From positions 1 to 6,088 of the forward strand of contig JAHHTR010000123.1 of the NCBI GenBank assembly GCA_020024515.1: 6,088 nucleotides of DNA, written 5' to 3'. The translations under genes were made by a program, and so were the position numbers. Below are positions 5,934-6,088 of this stretch, piece after piece. Each line of letters begins with the position of its first letter. Positions within the stretch are counted from its first letter, which is position 1. Below the pieces are notes generated by a model. The model did no database searches. It saw only the letters and a program-made list of their open reading frames with translations, and was not told the DNA's origin. The DNA comes from Angelakisella sp. GTDB lineage: Bacteria > Bacillota > Clostridia > Oscillospirales > Ruminococcaceae.

Positions 5934-6088
5934 TTATATTGGGAATTTTTAGATAAACGCAATTAACAAAATTTTTGAGTTATATTTATGCAAAATATAT
6001 CAAAGAAAAATTATAAAGCTATACAAAAAATTATATTTAGTTATATTATTACTAAAAAAAGTCATAATATATATTATATTAATTATTT
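5934..6088. other. AT-rich non-coding right end
   Basis: Upstream of the SGNH promoter I see no reading frame with a ribosome binding site, no RNA gene and no G+C-bearing hairpin. ATAATATATATTAT at 6064-6077 is a short palindrome made only of A and T and is expected by chance here. This may be the upstream region of a gene beyond the window. Confidence 0.5.

Noticed and set aside
1..6088. Mobile element, CRISPR array, defence or toxin-antitoxin system
   Set aside because: No transposase or integrase, no spaced direct repeats and no paired small toxin and antitoxin genes were seen. All five coding regions are intact and have similar AT-rich composition.

Overview
This is an AT-rich stretch of bacterial chromosome. 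The low G+C, strong AGGAGG-type ribosome binding sites, a Gram-positive cell-wall-anchor style C-terminus, a UPF0371/DUF1846 gene and a clostridial-looking serpin together suggest a low-GC Bacillota, most likely a gut-type Clostridia species. The assignment to genus or species is not possible from what I can see.

Layout. Three genes read rightward: a secreted, surface-anchored protein of unknown function (93-1073), an RluA-family RNA pseudouridine synthase (1298-2197) and a UPF0371/DUF1846 protein (2258-3766). Two genes read leftward: an SGNH/GDSL-type hydrolase (5232-5870) followed by a membrane-anchored serpin (3834-5126). The two groups converge on one hairpin at 3786-3830 that has a T-run on both strands and can stop transcription from both sides. 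The surface-protein gene is separated from the pseudouridine synthase by about 220 bp holding two adjacent palindromic elements and a good extended -10 promoter. The synthase and UPF0371 genes are 60 bp apart with no clear terminator between them and may be co-transcribed. The SGNH gene has a near-consensus promoter. The serpin has a strong ribosome binding site but no convincing promoter of its own; instead a 17+17 bp perfect inverted repeat lies upstream of it.

How the genes fit together. The serpin and the surface protein both act outside the cell or at its surface, and the serpin probably protects surface or secreted proteins from host or microbial proteases. The pseudouridine synthase is housekeeping RNA modification, and the UPF0371 protein has no established role that I know of. 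I see no single multi-gene system tying all five together, and no mobile element, CRISPR array, tRNA or rRNA. Three start codons are better placed downstream of the longest possible reading frame, each because of where the ribosome binding site lies. The most interesting items are the serpin with its reactive loop and the palindrome in front of it.
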